42,136 bases of DNA from contig CATZNW010000025.1 in assembly GCA_958422185.1 (NCBI GenBank), positions 1-42,136 on the forward strand. Reading direction: 5' to 3'. Source of the DNA: an uncultured Clostridium sp. GTDB lineage: Bacteria > Bacillota > Clostridia > Oscillospirales > Acutalibacteraceae. Within the stretch, counting starts at the first letter, position 1. Every line of letters begins with the position of its first letter. Below the pieces are notes generated by a model. The model worked only from the letters and a program-made list of their open reading frames with translations. It made no database searches and had not been told where the DNA came from. Made by a program: the position numbers and the translations under genes. Positions 1-8,299 of the stretch are shown here, piece by piece.

Positions 1-91
1 TCATTTTCATCACCCGTTAATAATATGATTTCAGCTATTTTTAAATGCAATAAAATTGTTGTTGCTTTATATTGCCGCATAAACATATTTT

Positions 92-133
92 AATGCCTGC
101 ACCCTGTTTACGAAAAAAGGTGCGGGCATTTTT
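92..133. terminator. Rho-independent terminator, possibly bidirectional
   Basis: Arms at 92-103 (AATGCCTGCACC) and 119-130 (GGTGCGGGCATT) pair with one G-T wobble around a 15-base loop. A T run follows on the plus strand. It lies just past the stop of the minus-strand transporter gene. The plus-strand T tract is the better one, so it may also end a gene lying left of the window. Confidence 0.8.
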
Positions 134-140
134 ACAGAAT

Positions 141-1307
141 TCACACAAAGCTGTGTTCAACAGTGATAACGAGAAAAATATTATCTTTCTTTGCATTTAC
201 GGCGTTTTGCAGGTCTGAAATGATTTCCTGTTTCGGTTTCGGATACTGATGCGGGATCACAAGGTCAAAGATGAAGTTCGTATTTTTCCGCCCGTCCACT
301 ACTCTGAAATCATGAAACGTAAAATCTTCATCATAATTCTTTATTATATCCGCCATAAAATCACGGTAAGCATTGATCGTTTCATCATTTACCGCGATCG
401 GATCCATGTGAATGCACATCATTATACCAAGCTTTTTGCTTATTATTTTTTCCGTTATATCAATAACGTCATGCACTGCAAGTATATCGGCGTCACAAGG
501 TACTTCGGCATGTGCGGAGGCGATGATCCTGCCGGGTCCGTAATCGTGAACAATAAGGTCGTGCACGCCGTAAATACAGTCCTGTGAAAGCATGATATCT
601 TCTATCTCTTTTACCAGCTCGGGTGCAGGAGCTCTGCCGAGCAGCCGGCTGGAAATATCTTTAACTATACCTATGCCGGAAATAAATATCAGTACGGCAA
701 CGATGATACCCATAATTCCATCCGCATATACAAAATCGGTAAAGTGTGAGATCAAAAGCGCAGCCACAGTTGCGGCAGTTGCAATGCAGTCGTTCAGGCA
801 GTCCTGCTTAACGGCTTTTGCATTTACATTTTCAGATTCTTTATAAATTAAATTGTTAAAAAACGCCATCCAAAGCTTTACGAGTATAGCGGCTATCAGA
901 ATTATGACCGACGCTGCACTGAAGTTAACCTCTTCAGGGTGTATCAGTTTTTCTATGCTGCTTTTAAGCAGCTCAAAGCTCATCAAAAATATAAGAAATG
1001 AAATGATCAGTCCGCTGATATATTCGATCCTGCCGTGACCGAACGGGTGCTCGTCGTCAACGGGTTTGACCGAAAGCTTTGCCCCTGCTATGGTAACTAT
1101 GTTGGAACTTGCGTCGGAAAGATTGTTTACAGCGTCTGCAGTTATGGAAACGGAATTTGTAAATGCTCCCACGGCAAATTTAAAACCGCATAAAAGCAGA
1201 TTGCATATGATCCCCACAATGCCGGAAAGTACTCCGTATTTTTCCCGTTCCTGTGAAGCTGAAAGACGTTTGTTCTTTATGAAGATTCTGCTCAGCAGCT
1301 TACTCAT
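141..1307 (-). CDS. Cation diffusion facilitator (CDF) family metal transporter
   Basis: Predicted inner-membrane efflux pump for divalent metals (Zn, Fe, Mn or Co class), exchanging metal for protons. The N-terminal two thirds carries about six hydrophobic segments. Family signatures are visible: SITADAVNNLSD near residue 56 (the Asp-rich metal site of TM2), HPFGHGRIEY just after it, and a second paired site QDCLNDC in TM5. The C-terminal 100 or so residues form the soluble dimerisation domain with HD/HxH-type residues (IVHDYGPG, CIHMDP). I place the start at the ATG at 1307 because GGGTGA lies 5 nt upstream; the GTG nine bases earlier has no ribosome site. That gives 388 aa. It is divergent from the flavoprotein gene. 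The exact metal cannot be read from the sequence. Confidence 0.9.
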   Translation of the reverse strand: MSKLLSRIFIKNKRLSASQEREKYGVLSGIVGIICNLLLCGFKFAVGAFTNSVSITADAVNNLSDASSNIVTIAGAKLSVKPVDDEHPFGHGRIEYISGLIISFLIFLMSFELLKSSIEKLIHPEEVNFSAASVIILIAAILVKLWMAFFNNLIYKESENVNAKAVKQDCLNDCIATAATVAALLISHFTDFVYADGIMGIIVAVLIFISGIGIVKDISSRLLGRAPAPELVKEIEDIMLSQDCIYGVHDLIVHDYGPGRIIASAHAEVPCDADILAVHDVIDITEKIISKKLGIMMCIHMDPIAVNDETINAYRDFMADIIKNYDEDFTFHDFRVVDGRKNTNFIFDLVIPHQYPKPKQEIISDLQNAVNAKKDNIFLVITVEHSFV

Positions 1308-1373
1308 ACTTTTCACCCACAGATAAGATTAAAATTTTTGTTAAATCAATGTATTATTTAATTTATACCACAA

Positions 1374-1397
1374 TTGGCTATTTAACTCAATAGTCAA
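1374..1397. promoter_or_regulatory. Inverted repeat in the divergent promoter region
   Basis: TTGGCTATT (1374-1382) and AATAGTCAA (1389-1397) form a 9-bp inverted repeat with one G-T mismatch and a 6-bp spacer. It lies just upstream of a TATAAT (1404-1409) for the plus-strand gene, overlapping where the -35 would be. It looks like an operator for a dimeric repressor, but no regulator gene is nearby. Confidence 0.4.
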
Positions 1398-1425
1398 AAG
1401 TGCTATAATTATAAACGGTGATGAA

Positions 1426-1995
1426 ATGAAAACTTTTTTGATAATAAACGGCTCGCCCAGAAAAGACGGTGTTTCTTCCGAGCTGGCCAAACAGGTAAAG
1501 CCGTATTTTCTGGATTGCGTAATTAAAGAATATAATGTTTACGATCTTGCACCGGCTCCCTGCACTGATTGTAAGTACTGCGAATATCATGACGGCTGTT
1601 CAAATAAAGATCTTGATATATTTTTTGAGGATTTTGAAGAGGCGGATTTTATCGCTTTTTTTACACCGGTTTATAATAATTTCTTTCCTGCCCCGCTTAA
1701 AGCGGTTATAGACAGATTTCAGCGATATTACAGTGCCAGATTCAAACGCGGCGCTAATCCGCCCGTAAAAAAGCATAAAAAGGTGGGAGTTGTGATCGTG
1801 TCCGGATCAAACGCCCGATCCAGCGCAGATTATATGACGAAAACCCTCAGGCAGGCGTTTGATGTTCTGGGCGGAGATGTGTGCGCAAGATATTTTATTC
1901 CTAACACAGATCTTGGTATGTACACATTTAATGTTGTTGAACTTCAGAAATTCATACATCAGCTGAAGGGGCTCTCAAAAAATCCTCTTTTGTAA
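1426..1995 (+). CDS. Iron-sulfur flavoprotein / NADPH-dependent FMN reductase family protein
   Basis: A 189-aa flavodoxin-fold protein. The N-terminus INGSPRKDG (residues 7-15) is the FMN phosphate-binding loop of this family. Cysteines 46, 49, 52 and 58 form CX2CX2CX5C, the compact motif that ligates a 4Fe-4S cluster in archaeal and clostridial iron-sulfur flavoproteins (Isf). FTPVYNNFFPAPLKAVIDR is the typical second flavin-contact region. Expected role: electron transfer or reduction of quinones, oxygen species or small electrophiles in an anaerobe; the substrate is unknown. The start is the ATG at 1426 with GGTGA 4 nt upstream. It is monocistronic, bounded by its own TATAAT and a terminator at 2000-2039. 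Confidence 0.85.
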   Translation: MKTFLIINGSPRKDGVSSELAKQVKPYFLDCVIKEYNVYDLAPAPCTDCKYCEYHDGCSNKDLDIFFEDFEEADFIAFFTPVYNNFFPAPLKAVIDRFQRYYSARFKRGANPPVKKHKKVGVVIVSGSNARSSADYMTKTLRQAFDVLGGDVCARYFIPNTDLGMYTFNVVELQKFIHQLKGLSKNPLL

Positions 1996-1999
1996 ATCA

Positions 2000-2039
2000 A
2001 TGCGGCTGGATCTGATTTCGGCCGTATTTCTTTTTGTTG
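2000..2039 (+). terminator. Rho-independent terminator after the flavoprotein gene
   Basis: ATGCGGCTG (2000-2008) pairs with CGGCCGTAT (2019-2027), two G-U wobbles included, followed by TTCTTTTTG. It separates the flavoprotein gene from the ruv promoter. Confidence 0.75.
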
Positions 2040-2078
2040 TACTTAAATATCTAAAGAATAAGTTTAATATTATTTTTA

Positions 2079-2107
2079 TTGATAATCAAAATACAATATG
2101 ATATAAT
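2079..2107 (+). promoter_or_regulatory. Sigma-70 type promoter of the ruv operon
   Basis: TTGATA at 2079-2084 and TATAAT at 2102-2107 are separated by exactly 17 bp. The ruvC start is 30 bp downstream. This is the only strong promoter I see ahead of the long run that continues to 14763. Confidence 0.75.
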
Positions 2108-2137
2108 TGTTTAAATTATTGTGGAGCAGTATGTACT

Positions 2138-2638
2138 ATGGTGATTTTAGGCATAGATCCAGGCTATGCTATCATAGGCTGGGGAGTTATTGAATACAAT
2201 GCAAATAAATTCCGAGTCATAGACTACGGTGCAGTCACAACAAGCGCTAAAACGCCCTTTCCGCGCAGATTGTGCGATATATATAACGGTATATGTGATA
2301 TTGTAAAAAAGTATGAACCCGAAGTTTTGAGCATGGAAAAACTTTTTTACAACAATAATGCAAAAACAGTTATAGACGTTGCGCAGGCCAGAGGCGTTAT
2401 AACACTTGCGGCTCAGCAGAACGGCCTTAAAATAGCCGAATATACCCCGCTTCAGGTAAAACAGTCCGTAACGGGTTACGGCAGAGCGGTAAAAAAACAG
2501 GTACAGGAGATGACAAGGATCATTCTGAATCTGGAAAAGATCCCAAAGCCGGATGATACCGCGGACGCTCTTGCCATGGCTATCTGTCATGCGCACTGCA
2601 GCGGCAGTCTGCTCGGTTCTATGGCGGCAGGTTTATAG
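2138..2638 (+). CDS. ruvC: Crossover junction endodeoxyribonuclease RuvC
   Basis: Holliday-junction resolvase that makes paired nicks in four-way junctions during recombination repair. Its 166 aa match the family size. The acidic catalytic set of the RNase H fold is intact: Asp7 (GIDPG), Glu67 (LSMEKLF), Asp140 and Asp143 (KPDDTADA). First gene of a ruvC-ruvA-ruvB order, so all three resolvasome parts are made together. The start at ATG 2138 has GGAG about 11 nt upstream; the adjacent GTG at 2141 is a possible alternative. Confidence 0.97.
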   Translation: MVILGIDPGYAIIGWGVIEYNANKFRVIDYGAVTTSAKTPFPRRLCDIYNGICDIVKKYEPEVLSMEKLFYNNNAKTVIDVAQARGVITLAAQQNGLKIAEYTPLQVKQSVTGYGRAVKKQVQEMTRIILNLEKIPKPDDTADALAMAICHAHCSGSLLGSMAAGL

Positions 2639-2672
2639 TGGTGTTTGATTTTAAAATTCAGAGGAAAGTTTT

Positions 2673-3278
2673 ATGATATACAGTCTTACGGGCGAATTAA
2701 CTTATATAGGTGATCAGTTTCTTGTAGTTGAGTGCGGCGGTGTCGGATTTAAATGTTTCACCTCGCTTGCAACTGCGGCAAATGCCGGCAGGATCGGTGA
2801 TAAAGTGCGTCTTTACACATATCTTTCAGTAAAAGAAGATGCGCTCGATCTTTACGGGTTTAAAACGGAAGGTGAATTGAACGCTTTCAGATTGCTCATC
2901 TCTGTTTCGGGAGTAGGACCTAAAGCGGCCGTATCCATCCTTTCCGAACTTAGCGCGGATAAACTTGCGCTCGCTGTTGCCGCCGGAGATACAAAAGCAA
3001 TTACAAAGGCAAACGGTGTGGGTAAAAAAATCGCGGAAAGAATCGTTCTTGAACTTAAGGAAAAGATGGCGGGTATTTCTGCCTCCGCCTCAGGGGATTC
3101 CGTATCCGCTGCGGCGTCGGTTGCTGACGATTCGCCGGCAGGCGAGGCCGTTGCTGCTCTTGTTGCGCTCGGATTCAGTAAGAGCGATGCAGCTGCCGCG
3201 GTTGGTGCAATGGATAGCTCTCTTCCTGCTGATGAACTGATCAGGCAGGGATTAAGGCAGCTTTCAAAAAATCTATAA
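2673..3278 (+). CDS. ruvA: Holliday junction branch migration complex subunit RuvA
   Basis: Junction-binding tetramer that seats the RuvB motor. The 201 aa show the three family domains: an OB-fold N-terminus (1-65, starting MIYSLTGEL), tandem helix-hairpin-helix motifs (SGVGPKAA near 79-86 and NGVGKKIA near 114-121), a flexible Ala/Ser-rich linker (about 133-153), and C-terminal domain III (about 154-198, AVAALVALGFS) that contacts RuvB. It lies 34 bp after ruvC with GAGGAAAG ahead of the ATG. Confidence 0.97.
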   Translation: MIYSLTGELTYIGDQFLVVECGGVGFKCFTSLATAANAGRIGDKVRLYTYLSVKEDALDLYGFKTEGELNAFRLLISVSGVGPKAAVSILSELSADKLALAVAAGDTKAITKANGVGKKIAERIVLELKEKMAGISASASGDSVSAAASVADDSPAGEAVAALVALGFSKSDAAAAVGAMDSSLPADELIRQGLRQLSKNL

Positions 3279-3295
3279 AGTAAGAGGGAAAACAG

Positions 3296-4324
3296 ATGCA
3301 GGAAATGGATTATGAAAACAGAATCGTGTCGACGGAGTTTTCCCCGGCAGACGGAGATCTGGAGAACAGTCTTCGTCCGAAACAGCTTTCAGATTATATA
3401 GGTCAGGATAAGGTCAAGGAGAATCTTTCCGTTTATATCGAGGCCGCCAGGGGCAGGGGCGAGGCGCTTGATCATGTTTTGCTCTATGGGCCTCCCGGCC
3501 TCGGAAAGACTACGCTTGCCGGCATAATCGCTAATGAAATGGGCGTGAATATCCGCATCACAAGCGGGCCTGCAATAGAAAAGCAGGGCGATCTTGCGGC
3601 ACTTCTTACCAACCTTCAGGAAGGCGATGTGCTGTTTATAGACGAGATACACCGCCTGAACAGAAGCGTGGAAGAGGTCCTTTACCCGGCTATGGAAGAC
3701 AGGGCTTTGGATATTATCATCGGCAAAGGGCCGTCAGCCAGGTCTATACGTCTTGATCTGCCGAATTTCACACTGGTGGGCGCAACCACAAGAGCCGGCC
3801 AGCTTTCCGCTCCGCTAAGGGACCGCTTCGGCGTTATCTTCCGTCTTGAACTCTATACTCCGCGTGAACTTGCCGTAATTGTAAAGCGAAGCGCCGGTAT
3901 TCTTGGAATAGAAATAGATGATAAGGGCGCTGCGATGATCGCGTCACGTTCCCGCGGAACACCGCGTATTGCCAACCGCCTTCTGAAAAGAAGCCGCGAT
4001 TTTGCAGAAGTCAAATATAACGGAGTTATAAACGAGGCGGCTGCAAATGACGCCCTTTCCAGAATGGAGGTCGACAATCTTGGGCTTGATGCGGTTGACA
4101 GACGTCTTCTGACCACTATGATAAAGAATTATAACGGCGGTCCTGTCGGTCTTGAAACAATTGCCGCCGCAATAGGCGAGGAGGCCGTAACGATCGAGGA
4201 TGTTTATGAGCCATACCTGATGCAGATAGGCTTTTTGAGCAGGACGCCCCGCGGCAGATGCGTTTCTCCCGCTGCGTACAAACATCTGGGAATCGAGCAG
4301 GATGGTCAGCAGACGCTGCTTTGA
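3296..4324 (+). CDS. ruvB: Holliday junction branch migration helicase RuvB
   Basis: AAA+ ATPase that drives branch migration with RuvA. It has 342 aa, the normal family length. Walker A is GPPGLGKT at 65-72, Walker B is the FIDEIH stretch, sensor 1 is GATTRAG and the arginine-finger region is PLRDRFG. The C-terminal winged helix is present (GGPVGLETIA, GFLSRTPRGR). It begins 17 bp after ruvA, preceded by AGAGGG. A second ATG at 3305 is possible but the family usually carries the longer N-terminus. Confidence 0.98.
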   Translation: MQEMDYENRIVSTEFSPADGDLENSLRPKQLSDYIGQDKVKENLSVYIEAARGRGEALDHVLLYGPPGLGKTTLAGIIANEMGVNIRITSGPAIEKQGDLAALLTNLQEGDVLFIDEIHRLNRSVEEVLYPAMEDRALDIIIGKGPSARSIRLDLPNFTLVGATTRAGQLSAPLRDRFGVIFRLELYTPRELAVIVKRSAGILGIEIDDKGAAMIASRSRGTPRIANRLLKRSRDFAEVKYNGVINEAAANDALSRMEVDNLGLDAVDRRLLTTMIKNYNGGPVGLETIAAAIGEEAVTIEDVYEPYLMQIGFLSRTPRGRCVSPAAYKHLGIEQDGQQTLL

Positions 4325-4373
4325 TCAGCGGAATATATTTGAATTAAGAAACAATTTGTAAAGGATTGATTTT

Positions 4374-5726
4374 ATGGGAAGACTCTTCGGAACTGACGGG
4401 GTCAGAGGTGTAGCAAATAAGGATCTGACAAATGAACTTGCCATGAAGATCGGCATGGCTGCGGCGGAGATACTGCTGAAAAAAGCAGAGGATAAACGTC
4501 CAACGGTCATGATCGGCCGCGATACGCGCGCTTCCGGAGATATGCTGGAGGCGGCGCTGACGGCGGGTTTTTGCTCAGTCGGTGTTAACGTGCTTTCTGT
4601 TGGTGTTGTCCCTACCCCGGCAATTGCGTATCTCGTTGGAAAATACGGCTGTGAGGCGGGCGTAATGATCTCCGCGTCACATAATCCGTGCGAATACAAC
4701 GGTATAAAGATCTTTCAGTCAACAGGTTATAAGCTGCCCGATGCAACGGAGGATGAAATCGAGGCGATGATCCTTGATTCACCCGATAAAATGGAGCTGA
4801 AGACCGGCGGCGAAGTAGGCAGAAGAACTTACTGCAAAACCGCTGTTGAGGATTATATCGATCATATAGTATCGGCGTGCGAAGTCAGCTTTGAGGGGCT
4901 GAATATTGCAATAGATACCGCAAACGGCTCGGCAAGCGTGTGTGCAAAGGAAATTTTTACACGGCTCGGCGCAAAATGTCATATGCTTTCCGATACGCCG
5001 AACGGTATCAATATCAATCTTAACTGCGGCTCAACGCATATGAACGAGCTTTCCGAGTTTGTAGTGGCAAACAAGCTTGATCTAGGCATTGCCTTTGACG
5101 GCGATGCGGACAGAATGCTTGCGGTTGACGAGCACGGCGAAATAATTGACGGCGATAAAATCATCGCTGTCTGCGCAACCCAGATGAAGCAGGAGAATAA
5201 GCTTGCAAAGGATACTGCGGTCGTAACCGTTATGAGCAATATGGGATTTTTCAAATTCTGTGAGGATAATGATATAAAATGCGCTAAAACGGCTGTCGGT
5301 GACAGATATGTGCTTGAAAGAATGCTGAAAGACGGTTATAATATCGGCGGCGAGCAGAGCGGTCATGTCATCTTCCTTGATTACGCCACAACGGGGGACG
5401 GGGAGCTTTCCGCCGTAAAGCTTTTAGAGACGGTTGTGAAAAGCGGCGCTTCGCTTGCCCAGCTTTCAAAGGTAATGACTGTGTATCCTCAGGTGCTTAT
5501 CAATGTTCCTGTTACCGATGAGGGCAAAAAGAAATACAATAACGATGAATATATTATTTCCGCCGTGCAGGAGGCTGAAATGGAGCTGCACGGTGACGGT
5601 CGGGTACTTGTGCGCGTTTCCGGCACGGAACCGCTTGTAAGAGTTATGCTGGAGGGCATGGATACAGCGCAGATAACACGCCTCGGAAATTATATCGCAG
5701 ATGTTGTAAAAGAAAGACTTAGCTGA
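4374..5726 (+). CDS. glmM: Phosphoglucosamine mutase GlmM
   Basis: Interconverts glucosamine-6-phosphate and glucosamine-1-phosphate, feeding UDP-GlcNAc and peptidoglycan synthesis in the cytoplasm. The 450-aa protein starts with GRLFGTDGVRG. It carries the phosphoserine loop ISASHNP with Ser102 as the phosphorylated residue, the metal-binding loop DGDADR, the sugar-binding GEQSGH loop and the C-terminal phosphate-binding loop RVSGTEPLVRV. Preceded by AAAGGATTGAT. It overlaps the next gene by one base (TGATG), indicating translational coupling. Confidence 0.97.
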   Translation: MGRLFGTDGVRGVANKDLTNELAMKIGMAAAEILLKKAEDKRPTVMIGRDTRASGDMLEAALTAGFCSVGVNVLSVGVVPTPAIAYLVGKYGCEAGVMISASHNPCEYNGIKIFQSTGYKLPDATEDEIEAMILDSPDKMELKTGGEVGRRTYCKTAVEDYIDHIVSACEVSFEGLNIAIDTANGSASVCAKEIFTRLGAKCHMLSDTPNGININLNCGSTHMNELSEFVVANKLDLGIAFDGDADRMLAVDEHGEIIDGDKIIAVCATQMKQENKLAKDTAVVTVMSNMGFFKFCEDNDIKCAKTAVGDRYVLERMLKDGYNIGGEQSGHVIFLDYATTGDGELSAVKLLETVVKSGASLAQLSKVMTVYPQVLINVPVTDEGKKKYNNDEYIISAVQEAEMELHGDGRVLVRVSGTEPLVRVMLEGMDTAQITRLGNYIADVVKERLS

Positions 5727-6604
5727 TGAGATCTACAAAAGACTGGAAAGACTATGAGCTTATCGACTGCTCAGACGGCGAAAAACTTGAGCGCTGGGGA
5801 GATATCGTGCTTATCCGCCCCGACCCTCAGGTGATATGGAAAAGCAGGTATAATGATCAGCGCTGGTATTCGGCAAATGCAAGGTATCAGCGTTCACGTT
5901 CCGGAGGCGGCGAATGGCAGGTATTTGCCAAACTTCCGCCTCAGTGGGAAATCAGATATAAAGATCTTGTTTTTAATGTAAAGACCATGGGCTTCAAACA
6001 CACCGGCCTGTTCCCAGAGCAGGCTGTAAACTGGGATTTTACAAGAGAGGTCATCAGAAGATGCGGCAGAAAAGAAGTCAGGGTACTGAATCTGTTTGCC
6101 TATACGGGCGGGGCAACTGTTGCCTGCCTTAAAGAGGGCGCAAGCGTTGTGCATGTGGATGCTTCAAAGGGGATGACCCAGTGGGCAAAGGAAAATGCCC
6201 AGTCGAGCGGTGTGGCAGGCCAAAACGTAAGGTGGATCGTTGATGACTGTATTAAATTCGTTCAGCGCGAGATACGCCGCGGGCACGGTTATGATGTGAT
6301 TATTCTTGACCCGCCGTCATACGGCAGAGGCCCTAAGGGCGAGATCTGGCGCCTTGAAGATTCGCTTTACGATTTTGTGCAGCTGATTTCCAAGGTGTTG
6401 TCCGAAGATCCGCTCATGGTTCTTCTTAATTCGTATACAACGGGGCTTTCCGGCTCCGTTATGAAATATATTCTTGACGATATTCTGGTAAAAGAAAAGG
6501 GCGGCCTTGTAAGCGCGGATGAGATCGGACTGCCGGTCTCGTCAAATGGGGAGATCCTTCCCTGCGGCGCTACGGCCGTTTGGATGAAAAATGAGCTTGA
6601 TTGA
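5726..6604 (+). CDS. Class I SAM-dependent methyltransferase, RlmI/RlmK-like
   Basis: A 292-aa Rossmann-fold methyltransferase. The SAM-binding motif I is VLNLFAYTGGAT (about 120-131), the acidic post-I residue is HVDAS (143-147) and the catalytic-type motif IV is LDPPSYGRG (194-202). This set is typical of the 23S rRNA methyltransferase family related to RlmI/RlmK, here without an N-terminal PUA domain. The likely substrate is a large-subunit rRNA base, but the position is not deducible. Its start overlaps the glmM stop by one base and its end overlaps ecfA1 by 14 bases, so it is embedded in the operon. Confidence 0.85.
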   Translation: MRSTKDWKDYELIDCSDGEKLERWGDIVLIRPDPQVIWKSRYNDQRWYSANARYQRSRSGGGEWQVFAKLPPQWEIRYKDLVFNVKTMGFKHTGLFPEQAVNWDFTREVIRRCGRKEVRVLNLFAYTGGATVACLKEGASVVHVDASKGMTQWAKENAQSSGVAGQNVRWIVDDCIKFVQREIRRGHGYDVIILDPPSYGRGPKGEIWRLEDSLYDFVQLISKVLSEDPLMVLLNSYTTGLSGSVMKYILDDILVKEKGGLVSADEIGLPVSSNGEILPCGATAVWMKNELD

Positions 6605-7427
6605 GTTTCACAATGTCACTTTTTCCTACGGTGCGGAAGACGGCGAGGAACAGGTGGATGTTTTAGAAAACTTAAATCTGAATATTGAAAAAGGCAGTTT
6701 CGTTGCCGTACTCGGTCATAACGGTTCCGGTAAATCAACTATTGCAAAGCTTACGAACGGGATTCTTTTCCCGCAGAGCGGAAAAGTTATCGTGGACGGT
6801 ATGGAGACCAGACCTGACGACAGCATTTATGATATCCGCAAGAAAGTCGGAATGGTTTTTCAGAATCCCGATAATCAGATCGTTGCGTCAATCGTGGAGG
6901 AAGACGTTGCTTTCGGCGTTGAGAATCTGGGTGTACCGCCGGAGGAGTGCCGCCGCAGGGTGAACGAGGCTTTAAAAACAGTAGGTATGTACGAACTGCG
7001 TGACAAGGCCCCTCATAAGCTTTCAGGCGGCCAGAAACAGCGCGTTGCCGTTGCCGGCATTATCGCTATGCGTCCGCAGTGTATAGTGCTGGATGAGCCT
7101 ACCGCCATGCTTGACCCCAGCGGAAGAGCAGAGGTAATGGAAACGGTAAAACGCCTGAACAGGGAAGAGGGCATTACTATAGTCCTGATCACGCATTATA
7201 TGGACGAGGCCGTTCAGGCGGACAGAGTCATTGTCATGGATTCGGGCGTTATCAGAATGGATGATTCGCCCAAAAACGTATTTTCATACGTTGATGAGAT
7301 AAAAACGCTGGGACTTGACGTTCCGCAGGCAACAGAACTTATTTATGAGAGCGGTCTTAAACCGCCTGAAACGATACTGAATACACAGGAATGCGTTGAT
7401 TATATTAGATCGGTTTTGGAGGAGTAG
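6591..7427 (+). CDS. ecfA1: ECF transporter ATPase EcfA1
   Basis: One of the two ATPases of the energy-coupling factor module that powers vitamin and trace-metal uptake. Its 278 aa contain Walker A GHNGSGKS (42-49), Q-loop VFQNPDNQ, the signature LSGGQKQRVA, Walker B CIVLDEPTAML and the H-loop ITHYMDEA. The N-terminus shows the EcfA1 pattern of an extended loop before the first strand (GAEDGEEQVDVL). It overlaps the methyltransferase gene by 14 bases and lies 2 bases before ecfA2. Confidence 0.95.
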   Translation: MSLIEFHNVTFSYGAEDGEEQVDVLENLNLNIEKGSFVAVLGHNGSGKSTIAKLTNGILFPQSGKVIVDGMETRPDDSIYDIRKKVGMVFQNPDNQIVASIVEEDVAFGVENLGVPPEECRRRVNEALKTVGMYELRDKAPHKLSGGQKQRVAVAGIIAMRPQCIVLDEPTAMLDPSGRAEVMETVKRLNREEGITIVLITHYMDEAVQADRVIVMDSGVIRMDDSPKNVFSYVDEIKTLGLDVPQATELIYESGLKPPETILNTQECVDYIRSVLEE

Positions 7428-7429
7428 CC

Positions 7430-8299
7430 GTGGCTGTTTTGGTATGTGAAAATTTAAAATATCTTTACAGCAAAGGCACGCCTTTTGAAACTGCTGCAAT
7501 AGAAGACGTTGATTTCACTGCCGAAAGCGGTGAACTGATAGGTATCATAGGCCATACGGGCAGCGGGAAGTCAACGCTGATCCAGCATTTAAACGGTCTG
7601 CTTGAACCAAGCAGCGGAGTCGTTTTTCTTGACGGTCAGAATATATGGTCAAAGGAAAACAGAAAAAAAATCAGAAATGTGCGTTTTGCCGTCGGCCTTT
7701 GCTTTCAGTATCCGGAATATCAGATATTTGAGGAAAATATTTTTAAGGAGATCGCTTTCGGGCCGAAACAGATGGGCCTGCCTGAAGAAGAGATCAAGTC
7801 CCGGGTCTATGAAAGCATGGAATTTGTCGGCTTGAAAAAGAGTATGGAGAATAAATCGCCGTTTGATCTTTCAGGCGGTCAGAAAAGACGGGTGGCGATC
7901 GCGTCTATTATCGCAATGCGTCCGAAAGTGCTTATTCTTGACGAACCGTGCGCGGGTCTTGATCCGCGCGGCCGTGAGGTCATTCTGGGCCTCATTAAAG
8001 ATTATCAGCAGAAAACGGACAGCACTGTAATCCTTGTTTCTCACTCCATGGAGGATGTTGCCAGGCTTTGCTCAAGGGTAGTTGTTATGAACGGCGGCAA
8101 AGTGGCTATGTCGGGCACCGTCAGCGAGGTCTATTCGCATGCGCGCGAACTTCGCGGGATGGGGCTCAATGTGCCTCAGATTACGGAAATTTTCCTTAAG
8201 CTGAAAGAAAACGGAGTAGACTGCCGTACTGATATATTTACCGTTGAACAGGGAAAAGCCGAGCTTCAAAGGCTTTTCGAAAAGGAGGGAAAGGCATGA
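7430..8299 (+). CDS. ecfA2: ECF transporter ATPase EcfA2
   Basis: The partner ATPase of EcfA1 in the asymmetric ECF module. It has 289 aa, Walker A GHTGSGKS (41-48), Q-loop CFQYPEYQIFEE (the YPEYQ form is typical of EcfA2), signature LSGGQKRRVA, Walker B VLILDEPCAGLD and H-loop VSHSMEDV. It uses a GTG start with GGAGGAG 5 nt upstream. The stop overlaps the ecfT start as ATGATG. Confidence 0.95.
   Translation: MAVLVCENLKYLYSKGTPFETAAIEDVDFTAESGELIGIIGHTGSGKSTLIQHLNGLLEPSSGVVFLDGQNIWSKENRKKIRNVRFAVGLCFQYPEYQIFEENIFKEIAFGPKQMGLPEEEIKSRVYESMEFVGLKKSMENKSPFDLSGGQKRRVAIASIIAMRPKVLILDEPCAGLDPRGREVILGLIKDYQQKTDSTVILVSHSMEDVARLCSRVVVMNGGKVAMSGTVSEVYSHARELRGMGLNVPQITEIFLKLKENGVDCRTDIFTVEQGKAELQRLFEKEGKA

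Noticed and set aside
2147..2596. Minus-strand 149-codon open frame opposite ruvC
   Set aside because: It lies wholly within ruvC, whose catalytic residues are intact; no domain or ribosome site.
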